A stretch of 50,820 bases of DNA from Bacteroidales bacterium (GCA_024401865.1 JAKSKI010000005.1:1-50820); one strand, 5' to 3'. Positions 41,699 to 50,652 are shown, numbered from the stretch's first letter. Notes: generated by a model from the sequence alone, not told the origin. Numbers and translations: made by a program.

Positions 41699-42547
41699 TC
41701 AGTCCCGGAATCTCCATTCGATTACGATGGGGAAATGATCCGACGGATATTTGCCGTCATAGGAGGTCGTAATCAGACGCCAGGACTTGACCCTGGTCCC
41801 GGGAGTGACGAATATGTGGTCGAGATTGTGCATCCCGTCCGTGTGCCTCAGGGGCTTGTATTCGTTCCAGGACGCGATGTCCAAGCCTTCGGCAGTGTCG
41901 GCGACTGTGTAACTGTCAATCAGGGCTCCGGATTCTGCCAGTATCCTATATGCGTCGCTGCCGTCATAGCTGTTATAGTCTCCGGTGAAGAACGCAGGCT
42001 TGTCTCCGGCTATCTCCCTGAGTTTGGCCAGCATCAGGCGTGAACTGTTGTTCATCGCTTCCACGGCCCTGTGGTCGTAGTGCATATTGAAGTGGAAGAA
42101 ATCGCGTCCGCTCCTGCGCTCCCTGAAATGGGCCCAGGTACACATCCTAGGCGTCGTATTGCCCCAGCTCATCGATCCCGGTTCGTCTGGGGTGTCCGAG
42201 AACCAGAATCCTCCCCAGTCAAGCAGCTCGAACTTGTCCTTCTTATAGAAAATGGGATTGTAGTGATATGGACCGTCTTCCAGCGGCCCGTAAACGCTCT
42301 GCCCCACCCAGGCGTATTCAGTGAGGAATTTCTCCATATCCTTGCACTGATACCACATCGGTTCCTGCATTCCCACGATGTCGAAATCCTCTTCCAGAAG
42401 CATCTTCTCCACAAGGGGAAGCCTGCCCGGCCATTTTGCGGCTTCGGTCTTTTCGTTGGGGAATCCTATCTGGTTGTTGAAAGTGGCGACCCTGACGGTG
42501 CTGCAGGATACTGCCGCGAAGGCAAATATAAGGATGATCTTGTTCAT
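41699..42547 (-). CDS. Endonuclease/exonuclease/phosphatase family lipoprotein
   Basis: About 282 residues with a lipoprotein signal MNKIILIFAFAAVSCS. The EEP fold is shown by VGMQEP (metal Glu), HFNMHYDHRA, FFTGDYNSYDGSD (Asp/Asn pair), LDHIFV and the final YPSDHFPI (catalytic Asp-His). Such secreted enzymes act as DNases, sphingomyelinases or phosphoester hydrolases; the target is not visible. It is divergent from the second GlpT homologue, with promoter elements back to back, so it may supply an organophosphate. In-frame starts at 42553 and a TTG at 42559 are possible; I chose 42547 because it gives the cleanest signal and leaves a few bases after the promoter. Confidence 0.85.
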   Translation of the reverse strand: MNKIILIFAFAAVSCSTVRVATFNNQIGFPNEKTEAAKWPGRLPLVEKMLLEEDFDIVGMQEPMWYQCKDMEKFLTEYAWVGQSVYGPLEDGPYHYNPIFYKKDKFELLDWGGFWFSDTPDEPGSMSWGNTTPRMCTWAHFRERRSGRDFFHFNMHYDHRAVEAMNNSSRLMLAKLREIAGDKPAFFTGDYNSYDGSDAYRILAESGALIDSYTVADTAEGLDIASWNEYKPLRHTDGMHNLDHIFVTPGTRVKSWRLITTSYDGKYPSDHFPIVIEWRFRD

Positions 42548-42556
42548 ATTCATATA

Positions 42557-42564
42557 CAAAGATA
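42557..42564 (-). promoter_or_regulatory. -7 element (TATCTTTG) for the EEP lipoprotein
   Basis: TATCTTTG on the minus strand ends 9 bases before the ATG at 42547. No clear -33. Confidence 0.5.
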
Positions 42565-42574
42565 GAAATTTTGT

Positions 42575-42582
42575 TAACTTTG
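42575..42582 (+). promoter_or_regulatory. -7 element (TAACTTTG) for the second GlpT homologue
   Basis: TAACTTTG ends 19 bases before the ATG at 42602 and is 10 bases away from the divergent element. Confidence 0.5.
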
Positions 42583-42601
42583 AAAAAAATTGTCAGCGCT
42601 G

Positions 42602-43906
42602 ATGGACAAGGCAAAGAGAGGCTTCAGATATTGGCAATGGAGAGTAATCGTGTGCTCTATGACAGGGTATGCGATATTCTATTTCGTGCGCAAGAATTTC
42701 TCCTTTGCCATGCCTATGCTCAAGGAGCAGTTCGGCATCACAAACACCAGTTTCGGCATAATGCTGACCCTTGTCGGCATCGTGTATGGTGTGTCCAAGT
42801 TCGCCAACGGTGTCCTGGCCGACAGGACCAATGCCCGGTGGCATCTGGCAACAGGTCTTGCCGTTTGTGCTCTTGTCAACTATGTGTTCGGATTTTCAGA
42901 CGGCCTGAGCCGATGGATAACCGGCACAGACAGCGGCCCTGACTTTGTGAACGGAATAGTCATAGTGATGGCCGTGCTCCTGGTCATCAATAATATCTTC
43001 CAGGGCTGCGGCTTCCCTCCGTGCAACAGATTGATGGTCAATTGGATTCCTCCCAAGGAACTGGCCACCAAGATGAGCGTGTGGAACATCTCCCACAGCA
43101 TAGGTGCGGCTCTCGCCTCCCTTGTCTGCGGATATCTCACCTCCTGGAGACTGTGCTTCTGGATTCCGGCTGCCATCGCGTCTTTCGGAGTGGTGTTCAT
43201 TATCGCCACCCTCAGGGATACTCCGTCCTCGGTGGGCCTGCCCGAGCTTGAAGGGACCCGAACTTCACTGGACAGGGATGACAGTAGCGCCGCATACAGG
43301 CGTTTCGTCCGTGAGAAGGTACTTCGCAATCCGGTCGTGTGGCTGATTTCGACGATGGACTTCTTTGTATACGTAGTGCGTTTCGCCATACTGGACTGGG
43401 GCCCCACGTTCCTCAGGGACAAAGGTCTGTCACCGGAGCTCTCCGGATGGACTATAGCCATATTCGAAATCGCCGGATGTGTGGGAATGATCTGCGCGGG
43501 ATGGATTTCGGACAGGGTGTTCAGAAGCAAGTCCCAGAGAGTGTGCGTGATAGAAATGGGCCTTGTGGCTATCTGTATGCTGGTCCTGTACCTGGTGCAG
43601 GACAGCGCCGGCCCCGTGACTGTCCTGCTACTGCTTGCCCTGGCCGGATTCTTTCTGTACGGGCCACAGGCACTCGCCTGCGTGGTGACGGCCAACAGCT
43701 GCACCAAGAAGGCCGCATCCTCCGCTGCGGGTATCGTGGGCCTGGTCTGTTATATCAGTCCCATATTCACGGGTGCCGGACTTGGTGTGTTCTCGGACCA
43801 TTTCGGATGGCACTTCCTTTTCGGGCTGATGTCCATTGCGGCCCTTGCCGGATCCCTTGCGGTAATCCCTCTATGGAACATAAAGGATGACGGGTACGAG
43901 CATTGA
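42602..43906 (+). CDS. Second GlpT-type organophosphate:phosphate antiporter
   Basis: A 434-residue MFS protein similar along its length to the GlpT at 31914-33407 (RGFRYWQWRVIVCSM...YAIFYFVRKNFS; QGCGFPPCNRLMVNW; KMSVWNISHSIGA). Both substrate Arg positions are kept (FVRKNFS and YVVRFAILDWGPTFL). It lacks the extra loop of the first copy. It could carry glycerol-3-phosphate, hexose-6-phosphate or phosphoglycerate; family relatives UhpT and PgtP cannot be excluded. I chose ATG 42602 by alignment with the first copy; a TTG lies four codons upstream. The DUF362 gene follows closely on the same strand. Confidence 0.87.
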   Translation: MDKAKRGFRYWQWRVIVCSMTGYAIFYFVRKNFSFAMPMLKEQFGITNTSFGIMLTLVGIVYGVSKFANGVLADRTNARWHLATGLAVCALVNYVFGFSDGLSRWITGTDSGPDFVNGIVIVMAVLLVINNIFQGCGFPPCNRLMVNWIPPKELATKMSVWNISHSIGAALASLVCGYLTSWRLCFWIPAAIASFGVVFIIATLRDTPSSVGLPELEGTRTSLDRDDSSAAYRRFVREKVLRNPVVWLISTMDFFVYVVRFAILDWGPTFLRDKGLSPELSGWTIAIFEIAGCVGMICAGWISDRVFRSKSQRVCVIEMGLVAICMLVLYLVQDSAGPVTVLLLLALAGFFLYGPQALACVVTANSCTKKAASSAAGIVGLVCYISPIFTGAGLGVFSDHFGWHFLFGLMSIAALAGSLAVIPLWNIKDDGYEH

Positions 43907-43925
43907 AACAAATAAAAATATGATT

Positions 43926-45056
43926 ATGAACAGGTCCAAAGTCTTCTTTGCGGATTTTCACACCGAGATGTACGGTGAAGGTACGGCAATCAAATTACAG
44001 AAACTCATCAAGGCTGCAGGCATAGGAAACATCGATATGGACGGCAAATTCGTCGCTATCAAGATGCATTTCGGCGAGAAGGGCAATCTGAGTTTTCTCA
44101 GGCCCAATTATGCCAGAGCTGTGGTGGATGTAGTCAAGTCCCTTGGTGGCAAACCGTTCCTGACTGACTGCAATACGATGTATCCGGGCAGTCGCAAGAA
44201 TGCCCTCGAGCATCTCTATTGCGCCTGGGAGAACGGGTTTACCCCGCTTACCGTAGGTTGCCCGATTATCATTGGTGACGGACTCAAGGGTACGGATGAC
44301 GTTGTCGTGCCCGTTGTCGGCGGAGAATATGTCAAGGAGGCATATATTGGCCGGGCAGTTATGGACGCCGACATCATCATAAGCCTCACCCATTTCAAGG
44401 GACACGAGGAGACGGGATTCGGCGGATGCCTGAAGAATCTGGGAATGGGTTGCGGCTCACGTGCAGGCAAGAAAGACCAGCACAGCCACGGCAAAGCCCG
44501 TATCGACAGGAATCTCTGCCGCGGATGCCGCAAATGTCAGAAGGAATGTGCCAATGACGGCCTTGCGTTTGACAGTGACAAGGGTAAGATGACAGTCGAC
44601 CTGAACCATTGCGTGGGTTGCGGAAGGTGCCTCGGGGCCTGTAATTTCGATGCCATCAGTTTCGCCGAGGACAACGCCAATGAGATTCTCTGCCGCAGGA
44701 TCGCAGAATATTCCAAGGCTGTGGTGGATGGAAGGCCGTCATTCCATATATCTCTCGTACTGGATGTGTCTCCCAACTGTGACTGCCATCCCGAGAATGA
44801 CGTGCCCATTCTTCCGGATGTGGGAATGTTCGCTTCATTCGATCCCGTGGCTCTCGACTGGGCCTGCGTGGATGCCTGCCTGAGGTCGACTCCACTGCCT
44901 GGAGGACAGTTGTATGAGAATATGCACAAGAAGGGGTTCGTGGACTGTCACGACCATTTCAAGAACTCCACCCCCGAGAGTGAATGGAGGGCCTGCCTCG
45001 AACAGGCCGAGAAGATAGGGCTTGGCTTCCGTGAGTACGAACTCGTGACCCTTTAG
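43926..45056 (+). CDS. DUF362 protein with two 4Fe-4S clusters
   Basis: A 376-residue protein. The N-terminal DUF362 domain includes VAIKMHFGEKGN, FLTDCNTMYPGSRKN and ISLTHFKGHEETGFGG. Two ferredoxin motifs follow, CRGCRKCQKECAN near 205 and CVGCGRCLGACNF near 232, then the second DUF362 part (SFHISLVLDVSPNCDCHPENDVPILPD, FDPVALDWACVDAC). The family is widespread in anaerobes and its reaction is unknown. No signal peptide, so cytoplasmic. ATG 43926 (MNRSKVFFADF) is chosen; 43920 is possible. It ends overlapping the convergent beta-helix gene by 4 bases. Confidence 0.87.
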   Translation: MNRSKVFFADFHTEMYGEGTAIKLQKLIKAAGIGNIDMDGKFVAIKMHFGEKGNLSFLRPNYARAVVDVVKSLGGKPFLTDCNTMYPGSRKNALEHLYCAWENGFTPLTVGCPIIIGDGLKGTDDVVVPVVGGEYVKEAYIGRAVMDADIIISLTHFKGHEETGFGGCLKNLGMGCGSRAGKKDQHSHGKARIDRNLCRGCRKCQKECANDGLAFDSDKGKMTVDLNHCVGCGRCLGACNFDAISFAEDNANEILCRRIAEYSKAVVDGRPSFHISLVLDVSPNCDCHPENDVPILPDVGMFASFDPVALDWACVDACLRSTPLPGGQLYENMHKKGFVDCHDHFKNSTPESEWRACLEQAEKIGLGFREYELVTL

Positions 45057-46489
45057 AGCAGAGGTTCGTAGTTGAGTCCTCTGAGGTGCCCGTAATCGAC
45101 GGGACGGAAATATTCCGTCATGGATACGGTAGTGAACCGCAGGCTGAAACCTGTCCCCGACCTTTTCATTATGAGAAGGCTCAGGAGTCCGTCGCCGCTC
45201 CCGCTCTTCAGCCTGTAGTCGCGGCACACGGGGGTCAGAGCCTTGAATCTGGTCGAGATTCCTTTTGCAGACTTGGTGATGACGGCGTCCCATACCGCTC
45301 CGTCATCCGTGGAGACCTTGGCTGTGACGGTGCCTGAAGGTGCCACGTCGAATATGTCCGCGAATCTGCGCCATCCTTCCACATCGGAGCGGACGGTGTA
45401 GTCGGGAAGTTCGTCGCTGAGGCAGAGGACGTCAATGTTGCGCCCGCAGATGCTCCTGTTGTTGCGTATGGTCACGCCTCGGATGTTCTGGCCTGGAGTG
45501 TACATCTTTGTCATCCCGAGAGGATGCTCGTCAGTGCCGCATACGGCCATCATCCCGCCTAGAATGTTAAGATTGGGCGTGGCCCCATCACCGGCATGGA
45601 ACAGAGCGCCGTCAAGATATCTGCTCCTGCTTTCGCAACCGTCATCATAATATATCAGTCCGTGGATGTCGAATCCACCCTTGTTGCCATCTTTCTGCTC
45701 GAAGAGATAGTAGCTGGTGTCGGGATAAACCTGCGAACCACAGAAGATACCGCTCTTTGAAAGGACTATGCCTCTGGTTCCTCGCCACCATTCCCCTTCA
45801 TCCCTTTTGCCGATGTATCCCGTCCACAGGTGAAGGTTGGAGCCGTAGGTGTAGCCTCCTCTGATGTCAAGGCCTATCTGAATGCCCATTGCCTCTATGT
45901 TGGTCAGTCTGCAGTCATAAGCTCTGATGAAAATGCCGGTCGAGCCTTCGGGAAGCTCGCCGCTGCCGAACAGAGTGACGTCTTCAACATATACCGGGCG
46001 CGAACCTGTACCGTCGATGCGGATACCACAGGCACGGATGTCATAGATGCCGACGTGACTGATGAGGGCGGAAGTCATCTGCTCGCAGGGCTTTATGCGT
46101 ATGCCGTCCTCGCAGCTGTGGCATTTGATGTTGAGGTACTCCACGTTGATGCCGGAGGAGCGGGTGTATTCCACCACGCCGGCCGAGCCGTCGCTGCATT
46201 CGATTCCGGATATCAGCCAGGTGTCGTCGGGGCCTGGCCAGCTGCTCCGGTCGTAGCCGTCTCCCCTTAGGGAATTGACCAGTTTGAGGGGGGAATCCAC
46301 GCGGTACACGCCTGCGGGGAGGTATATTGCGCCCTTGTCCGTGTTGGCGTTGACAATGGCGCTGATGTCTTCGGAACCGTCATTCCTGGCACCGAGGTCT
46401 AGGATGTTGATGACGTTCCCGGCGTTTGCAGGGAGTAAGGCAAGAAATGCTGTGACGATGCTCGTCAGGATTTGTCCGGTGGCTTTCAT
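45053..46489 (-). CDS. Secreted right-handed beta-helix protein (pectate lyase-like fold)
   Basis: A 478-residue protein with signal peptide MKATGQILTSIVTAFLALLPANA. The beginning NILDLGARNDGSEDISAIVNAN and AIYLPAGVYRVDSPLKL is the start common to pectate lyase-3/GH28-type beta-helices. The middle has helix rungs (GINVEYLNIKCHSCEDGIRIKP, SALISHVGIYDIRACGIRIDG). The C-terminal 100 residues look like a separate beta-domain. No lyase or hydrolase active site is recognised, so the role (binding or cleaving a surface polysaccharide) is open. Upstream in-frame starts exist, but ATG 46489 gives the signal peptide and fits the promoter. Confidence 0.78.
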   Translation of the reverse strand: MKATGQILTSIVTAFLALLPANAGNVINILDLGARNDGSEDISAIVNANTDKGAIYLPAGVYRVDSPLKLVNSLRGDGYDRSSWPGPDDTWLISGIECSDGSAGVVEYTRSSGINVEYLNIKCHSCEDGIRIKPCEQMTSALISHVGIYDIRACGIRIDGTGSRPVYVEDVTLFGSGELPEGSTGIFIRAYDCRLTNIEAMGIQIGLDIRGGYTYGSNLHLWTGYIGKRDEGEWWRGTRGIVLSKSGIFCGSQVYPDTSYYLFEQKDGNKGGFDIHGLIYYDDGCESRSRYLDGALFHAGDGATPNLNILGGMMAVCGTDEHPLGMTKMYTPGQNIRGVTIRNNRSICGRNIDVLCLSDELPDYTVRSDVEGWRRFADIFDVAPSGTVTAKVSTDDGAVWDAVITKSAKGISTRFKALTPVCRDYRLKSGSGDGLLSLLIMKRSGTGFSLRFTTVSMTEYFRPVDYGHLRGLNYEPLL

Positions 46490-46509
46490 ATCGGGAATTG
46501 TTGCTGTAG

Positions 46510-46540
46510 CAAAGTTAAGGAGCTTTCGGACAATTGCAAA
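46510..46540 (-). promoter_or_regulatory. Promoter of the beta-helix gene
   Basis: On the minus strand TTTG (46537-46540), 19 bases, TAACTTTG (46510-46517), ending 20 bases before the ATG at 46489. Confidence 0.78.
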
Positions 46541-46584
46541 CAGATGCACTGTAAGGACTGAGGCCGTCAAATATGGAACATTGT

Positions 46585-46614
46585 TTTGATTGTGGACAAG
46601 ATTGTATATATTTG
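46585..46614 (+). promoter_or_regulatory. Promoter of the FISUMP-type lipoprotein gene
   Basis: TTTG (46585-46588), 18 bases, TATATTTG (46607-46614), 22 bases before the ATG at 46637. Back to back with the beta-helix promoter. Confidence 0.7.
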
Positions 46615-46636
46615 TCCCGGTTGAACATCTATTGAA

Positions 46637-47302
46637 ATGAATAAGTTACAAATCCTGATGATTCCCCTGACCGCGCTCCTGCTGCTGTGCGGATGTCGGA
46701 AAATTGAAACCGAGTACCGATATGAAGATCTCGGGCTGTCGGTGAAGTGGGCAAAAGTCAACGTAGGAGCCATTGCATACAATGATTACGGCGATCATTT
46801 CGCCTGGGGTGAGATTGCGGCCAAGGACAGTTATACCGACACGAACTACAAGTGGTTTGACGATAAAGGCAGGATTACCAAATATTGCAGCGACGAATCC
46901 TGCGGGAGGACCGATTTCCGTCTGGAACTGGAGGCTGAAGACGATGCCGCCACGGTATTGTGGGGGAACGGATGGCGTATCCCCACTCTGGAAGAATTCC
47001 TCGAACTTGTCCGGAACTGTACCTGGATATGGTCATCGGCAAACGGAGTCCACGGCTACAAGGTGGTCAGCAATGTGCCCGGCTATGAGGGAAGATACAT
47101 CTTCCTGCCGGCTGCGGGAATCTGCTCCCGGAAGGGGGAAGGAGTCGGCGACGTGGGCTGCTACTGGACTTCCGACAATTGCGGCGAAGCCGAAAGCGCG
47201 CTTTCGGAATGCGTGGTATTCGATATGACAAAGGTTTCCACCATCGCTTCAGGCGGTCTGAAACGTGAAATCGGCGTTTCGGTCCGTCCCGTCTGCAAAT
47301 AA
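46637..47302 (+). CDS. Lipoprotein with Fibrobacter-major-paralogous-like domain
   Basis: A 221-residue protein with lipobox LLLLCGCRK (Cys20). The sequence EDLGLSVKWAKVNVGA, DYGDHFAWGE, NGWRIPTLEEFLELVRN and GCYWTSDN is typical of the FISUMP-type domain, found in large numbers on the surface of Bacteroidales and Fibrobacteres. The fold is related to C-type-lectin or formylglycine-enzyme domains; a surface-binding role is likely, but the ligand is unknown. The following lipoprotein gene begins 18 bases later. Confidence 0.8.
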   Translation: MNKLQILMIPLTALLLLCGCRKIETEYRYEDLGLSVKWAKVNVGAIAYNDYGDHFAWGEIAAKDSYTDTNYKWFDDKGRITKYCSDESCGRTDFRLELEAEDDAATVLWGNGWRIPTLEEFLELVRNCTWIWSSANGVHGYKVVSNVPGYEGRYIFLPAAGICSRKGEGVGDVGCYWTSDNCGEAESALSECVVFDMTKVSTIASGGLKREIGVSVRPVCK

Positions 47303-47320
47303 CTCTTAAAAGCAAAAAGA

Positions 47321-48778
47321 ATGGAACACATCATACGACAACTCCTCATATTGGTCCTGGCCTCGTTGGCCGTCGCGTGTACAAGCAAGATCAGCATCCC
47401 ATATCCCGGATCCGAGCAGGTGCCTCAGACAGGCGGACTGGTCATCTACACGAATTCTTTCAAAATGAACGATATGCTCCACAAGACAGATGTCAACACC
47501 GGAGTCACGTACATCGAAAGCGGCAGGGGGGAGATCATTGCCGGACAGAGGTCCTATACGGGATATTATCAGTGCTACGATGCAGCAGGCATACCCAAGT
47601 GGCACGAATGGCTGCCTATTACACGACGCCCCTCGCGGGAATACTGCAACAAGACCGTATTCGACGTTACCGCCGACGGCTCTGCCATCGACTGTTTCAG
47701 CGCCCTGGATACGGAGACAGGATTCCCGGCAGCGTATATCCAGAAACTGACGGCAGACGGAGAATATCCCTGGGGAAGCGACGGCAAGCTTTTCTATGCT
47801 TTCGTTCCGCCCAGCCAGGAGCCTGATCCCTACGAGGGCTTCGTGGCTGCAGATCATACAGGGGGAGCCTGGGTTGCGGCTGGCAATTCAGTGGATTCCA
47901 TCGTTGTGGCGAGGATTGACAAAGACGGCAATTACGGCCGGATGCTCAAGTTCGATGCGGAAGGCAGTCTCGGCGTCAGACAATATGTTTCACGCCCCCA
48001 GATGTTGGTCGCGGACAACGATGAATTGTTCCTCCTTCTTCAATATGCCAATCTGTATGGGACAATGTATGAGGGTTATTATGACCTGGTGAGGATTTCC
48101 TCAGAGGGCGAAATACTTTCGACGGTGACGCTTATGCCCGAAAGGATGTTCTCCCGCGGCATATATGCAATGATAGGTCCTGACGGAAGGGGCGGAGCAT
48201 ACGTGCTTTTCAAAGCCGCCGAGGATTACGTCCTGCATCTCTTCCTGGAGCATTTCAACGCTCAGGGGCAGACGGATTTCGAGGAAGTGGACCTTACCCC
48301 CGGGGGTGCCGCCGGCAACTCCCTCGAGGCGCGCCTGGCCGTCGATCCCGAGAGCGGCAACTGCGTGACCGTATTTATGGATGACACGAGTTTCAATACA
48401 TATCTGCTCGTCCAGTCGGTGGATTTGAAAGGGAATGTGCTTCTGGGCAAAGACTCGTCCCCTCAGCTTCTATTCAAGACGGAGGATGGTACCAGCCTGA
48501 ACCACACCTGCGGATTCCGCTTGTTCCACTACAGTCAGGACGGCAAAGTCCATCTTTTCTATACCGTTGTGAAGGAACAGACAAATCCCATTCTCAAGAC
48601 CTGTACCATCTCTGCCGAAGGTACAATGTGTGATGCGCGCAGTGTGGTCGAGATAGGGGTTCCCCAGTTGAGTGACGGCTACGAAGACAGTGTCGACGCC
48701 ATCCTGGACGGACACCTGAAGTTCTGGTGGATGAATTACAGGTCCGTGAATTCATACGGTTTCACTGTCGGTCTTTGA
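47321..48778 (+). CDS. Large lipoprotein, unknown function
   Basis: A 485-residue protein with lipobox SLAVACTSK (Cys20). I do not recognise the family. The sequence contains repeated short strands with Gly-Asp/Asp-Gly turns (FDVTADGSAIDCF, IDKDGNYGRMLKFDAEGS, MIGPDGRGGAYVLF, VDPESGNCVTVF), spaced as in a beta-propeller, so a propeller-like surface protein is a reasonable guess. No catalytic motif is visible. It shares the transcript of the FISUMP-type gene. Confidence 0.65.
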   Translation: MEHIIRQLLILVLASLAVACTSKISIPYPGSEQVPQTGGLVIYTNSFKMNDMLHKTDVNTGVTYIESGRGEIIAGQRSYTGYYQCYDAAGIPKWHEWLPITRRPSREYCNKTVFDVTADGSAIDCFSALDTETGFPAAYIQKLTADGEYPWGSDGKLFYAFVPPSQEPDPYEGFVAADHTGGAWVAAGNSVDSIVVARIDKDGNYGRMLKFDAEGSLGVRQYVSRPQMLVADNDELFLLLQYANLYGTMYEGYYDLVRISSEGEILSTVTLMPERMFSRGIYAMIGPDGRGGAYVLFKAAEDYVLHLFLEHFNAQGQTDFEEVDLTPGGAAGNSLEARLAVDPESGNCVTVFMDDTSFNTYLLVQSVDLKGNVLLGKDSSPQLLFKTEDGTSLNHTCGFRLFHYSQDGKVHLFYTVVKEQTNPILKTCTISAEGTMCDARSVVEIGVPQLSDGYEDSVDAILDGHLKFWWMNYRSVNSYGFTVGL

Positions 48779-48788
48779 CCGGCGGACT

Positions 48789-49589
48789 TCAGAACCTTCG
48801 CAATTCCCAGAAAGCTACGGCAGCTGCCGCAGCCACGTTGAGCGAGTCCACGTTGTGCTGCATTGGAATCCGCACAACGTAGTCCGACTCCGAAATGGTC
48901 TCTTTCGGCAGTCCGTCGCCCTCGGTTCCCATCACCAGAGCCAGCCTGTCAACCTCCTTGAGGACCGGGTCATCCAATGTTATGCTGTTGTCGGTAAGAG
49001 CCATTGCGGCTGTCTTGAAACCATACTTGTGAAGGGAACTGACAGGCTCGTCAAGCCAGGTCCACGGAGCAAGGAACACGGTGCCCATCGATACACGCAC
49101 AGCACGGCGGTTCAGGGGGTCGCAGGTTGTACGGGTAAGCAGAACGGCATCCACTCCAAGCGCAACCGCAGAGCGGAATATGGCACCGATGTTGGTGGTG
49201 TTGGTCACGCTGTCAATCACCACTATCCTGCGGGCATCCTTCAGAACTTCCTCCACTGACGGAAGCTGTGGGCGTCTCATTGCGCAAAGAATGCATCTGG
49301 TCATCGGAAAACCGGTCAGATTCTTCAGAAGTTCGTGACTGCCGGCATATATGGGAATATCGCCCAATCTTTCCATTACCTTGGATGCTATGCCGTCAAG
49401 ATGTCTCTCTTCAGTGATCATCGAGAAAGGCTTGCATCCAGCATCCAGGGCCACGTCGATGACTTTGGCGCTTTCGGCGATGAACAGGCTTTCTTCAAAC
49501 AGCCTCCTGTCACACAGCTGGGCCTCCGTGAGGGAAGAGTAAATCTCCAACCCGGGATGCGAAAGGGAATCTATGTGTATTACCGGCAT
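48789..49589 (-). CDS. SpoU/TrmH-family RNA 2'-O-methyltransferase
   Basis: A 266-residue SPOUT methyltransferase. The C-terminal knot domain has the three motifs TNTTNIGAIFRSAVALGVDAVLL (motif 1), LALVMGTEGDGLP (motif 2) and IPMQHNVDSLNVAAAAAVAFWEL (motif 3), where the SAM-binding trefoil forms. The N-terminal 100 residues are a substrate-binding domain typical of the family. The target, a tRNA or 23S rRNA ribose, cannot be named. An upstream in-frame extension to 49862 is not used: the ATG at 49589 gives the family start MPVIHIDSL and follows a -7-like TATATTCG at 49607-49614. Confidence 0.9.
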   Translation of the reverse strand: MPVIHIDSLSHPGLEIYSSLTEAQLCDRRLFEESLFIAESAKVIDVALDAGCKPFSMITEERHLDGIASKVMERLGDIPIYAGSHELLKNLTGFPMTRCILCAMRRPQLPSVEEVLKDARRIVVIDSVTNTTNIGAIFRSAVALGVDAVLLTRTTCDPLNRRAVRVSMGTVFLAPWTWLDEPVSSLHKYGFKTAAMALTDNSITLDDPVLKEVDRLALVMGTEGDGLPKETISESDYVVRIPMQHNVDSLNVAAAAAVAFWELRRF

Positions 49590-49646
49590 AGTGCACTTTT
49601 GTGATGCGAATATAGCAAACAATAGTGACAGGTGTGGAAAAAATGA

Positions 49647-49654
49647 TAACTTTG
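49647..49654 (+). promoter_or_regulatory. -7 element (TAACTTTG) before the DUF1295 gene
   Basis: TAACTTTG, with the ATG 28 bases after its end. No clear -33. The leader includes TACCTTGTACAAATAACAAAACG, rich in A before the start. Confidence 0.5.
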
Positions 49655-49682
49655 TACCTTGTACAAATAACAAAACGTCGCT

Positions 49683-50630
49683 ATGTTTGCCAAGAAAGCG
49701 CTTCTTGCCACAGTCATCGGATTGACTGTCATCGCATGCCCCATCCTTTATTTCCTTGTAGGCCAGGCCCTTTCCGAATCCCAATTGCAGGTATTGCGCA
49801 CGCTTGCCCTGATTGCAGGCTGCAGCGGACTGTATTGTTTCATCGCCGGTGAACTTACACACAACAACAGCCAGATGGACAAACTCTGGAGCATTCTGCC
49901 TCCAGTTTATACCTGGGTGATTGCGGTTAATGGAGGAATGTCCGCAAGACTCACGGTGATGGCGGTGCTGGCAACGCTCTGGGGTGCGCGTCTTACCTTT
50001 AATTTCGCCCGCAAAGGGGCATACAGCATCAAGTTCTGGTCCGGCAAGGAAGATTACAGATGGATATTGTTGAGAGAGAAGAAAGAATTCAAGCCGCGAT
50101 GGAAATGGACGGTATTCAATTTCTTCTTCATATCGATATATCAGAATGTACTTGTGTTGATGACCACATTCCCCGCCCTTGTGTCAATGGATTCGCCCCG
50201 TCCGTTCGGTCCCGTGGATTGGATTGCCGGCATCCTGATGCTCGGTGCCATCGTATATGAAGCCGTTGCAGATGAGCAGCAGTGGAGATTCCAGACGCAG
50301 AAATACAAACTTCTTGAAGAAGGCGGGGCTCTGGAGTCGCTTCCCGAGCCATACAACAAAGGCTTCAATACCACAGGGCTGTGGGGTGTGAGCCGTCATC
50401 CCAATTATCTTGCGGAACAGGGGGTATGGCTGTTTTTCTATGTCTTCAGCATAGGGGCCGGCATAGGATTCTTCAATTGGAGCATAATAGGAGCAATGCT
50501 GTTGATAGTTCTCTTTATGGGCAGTTCGGCCATGTCGGAGGAAATCAGCTCTTCCAAGTATCCGGAATATCCGGCGTATTGCAGGAGCGTGAACAAATTC
50601 TTCCCGGGCAGGAGATATCGGACGTCATAG
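49683..50630 (+). CDS. DUF1295 integral membrane protein (steroid-reductase-like fold)
   Basis: A 315-residue protein with about seven hydrophobic helices. The conserved motif TTGLWGVSRHPNYLAEQGVWLFFY near 235-260 is diagnostic of DUF1295, which belongs to the isoprenylcysteine methyltransferase/5-alpha-reductase superfamily. Bacterial members have no clearly assigned substrate. MDKLWSILPPVY near 60 is also typical of the family. It has its own promoter and diverges from the SpoU gene. Confidence 0.85.
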   Translation: MFAKKALLATVIGLTVIACPILYFLVGQALSESQLQVLRTLALIAGCSGLYCFIAGELTHNNSQMDKLWSILPPVYTWVIAVNGGMSARLTVMAVLATLWGARLTFNFARKGAYSIKFWSGKEDYRWILLREKKEFKPRWKWTVFNFFFISIYQNVLVLMTTFPALVSMDSPRPFGPVDWIAGILMLGAIVYEAVADEQQWRFQTQKYKLLEEGGALESLPEPYNKGFNTTGLWGVSRHPNYLAEQGVWLFFYVFSIGAGIGFFNWSIIGAMLLIVLFMGSSAMSEEISSSKYPEYPAYCRSVNKFFPGRRYRTS

Positions 50631-50652
50631 GTTTCAGTTGTTTCTGTCCGAT

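Noticed and set aside
49590..49862. N-terminal extension of the SpoU methyltransferase to 49862.
   Set aside because: It would cross the promoter region and the start of the divergent gene, and the extra residues match nothing in the family.
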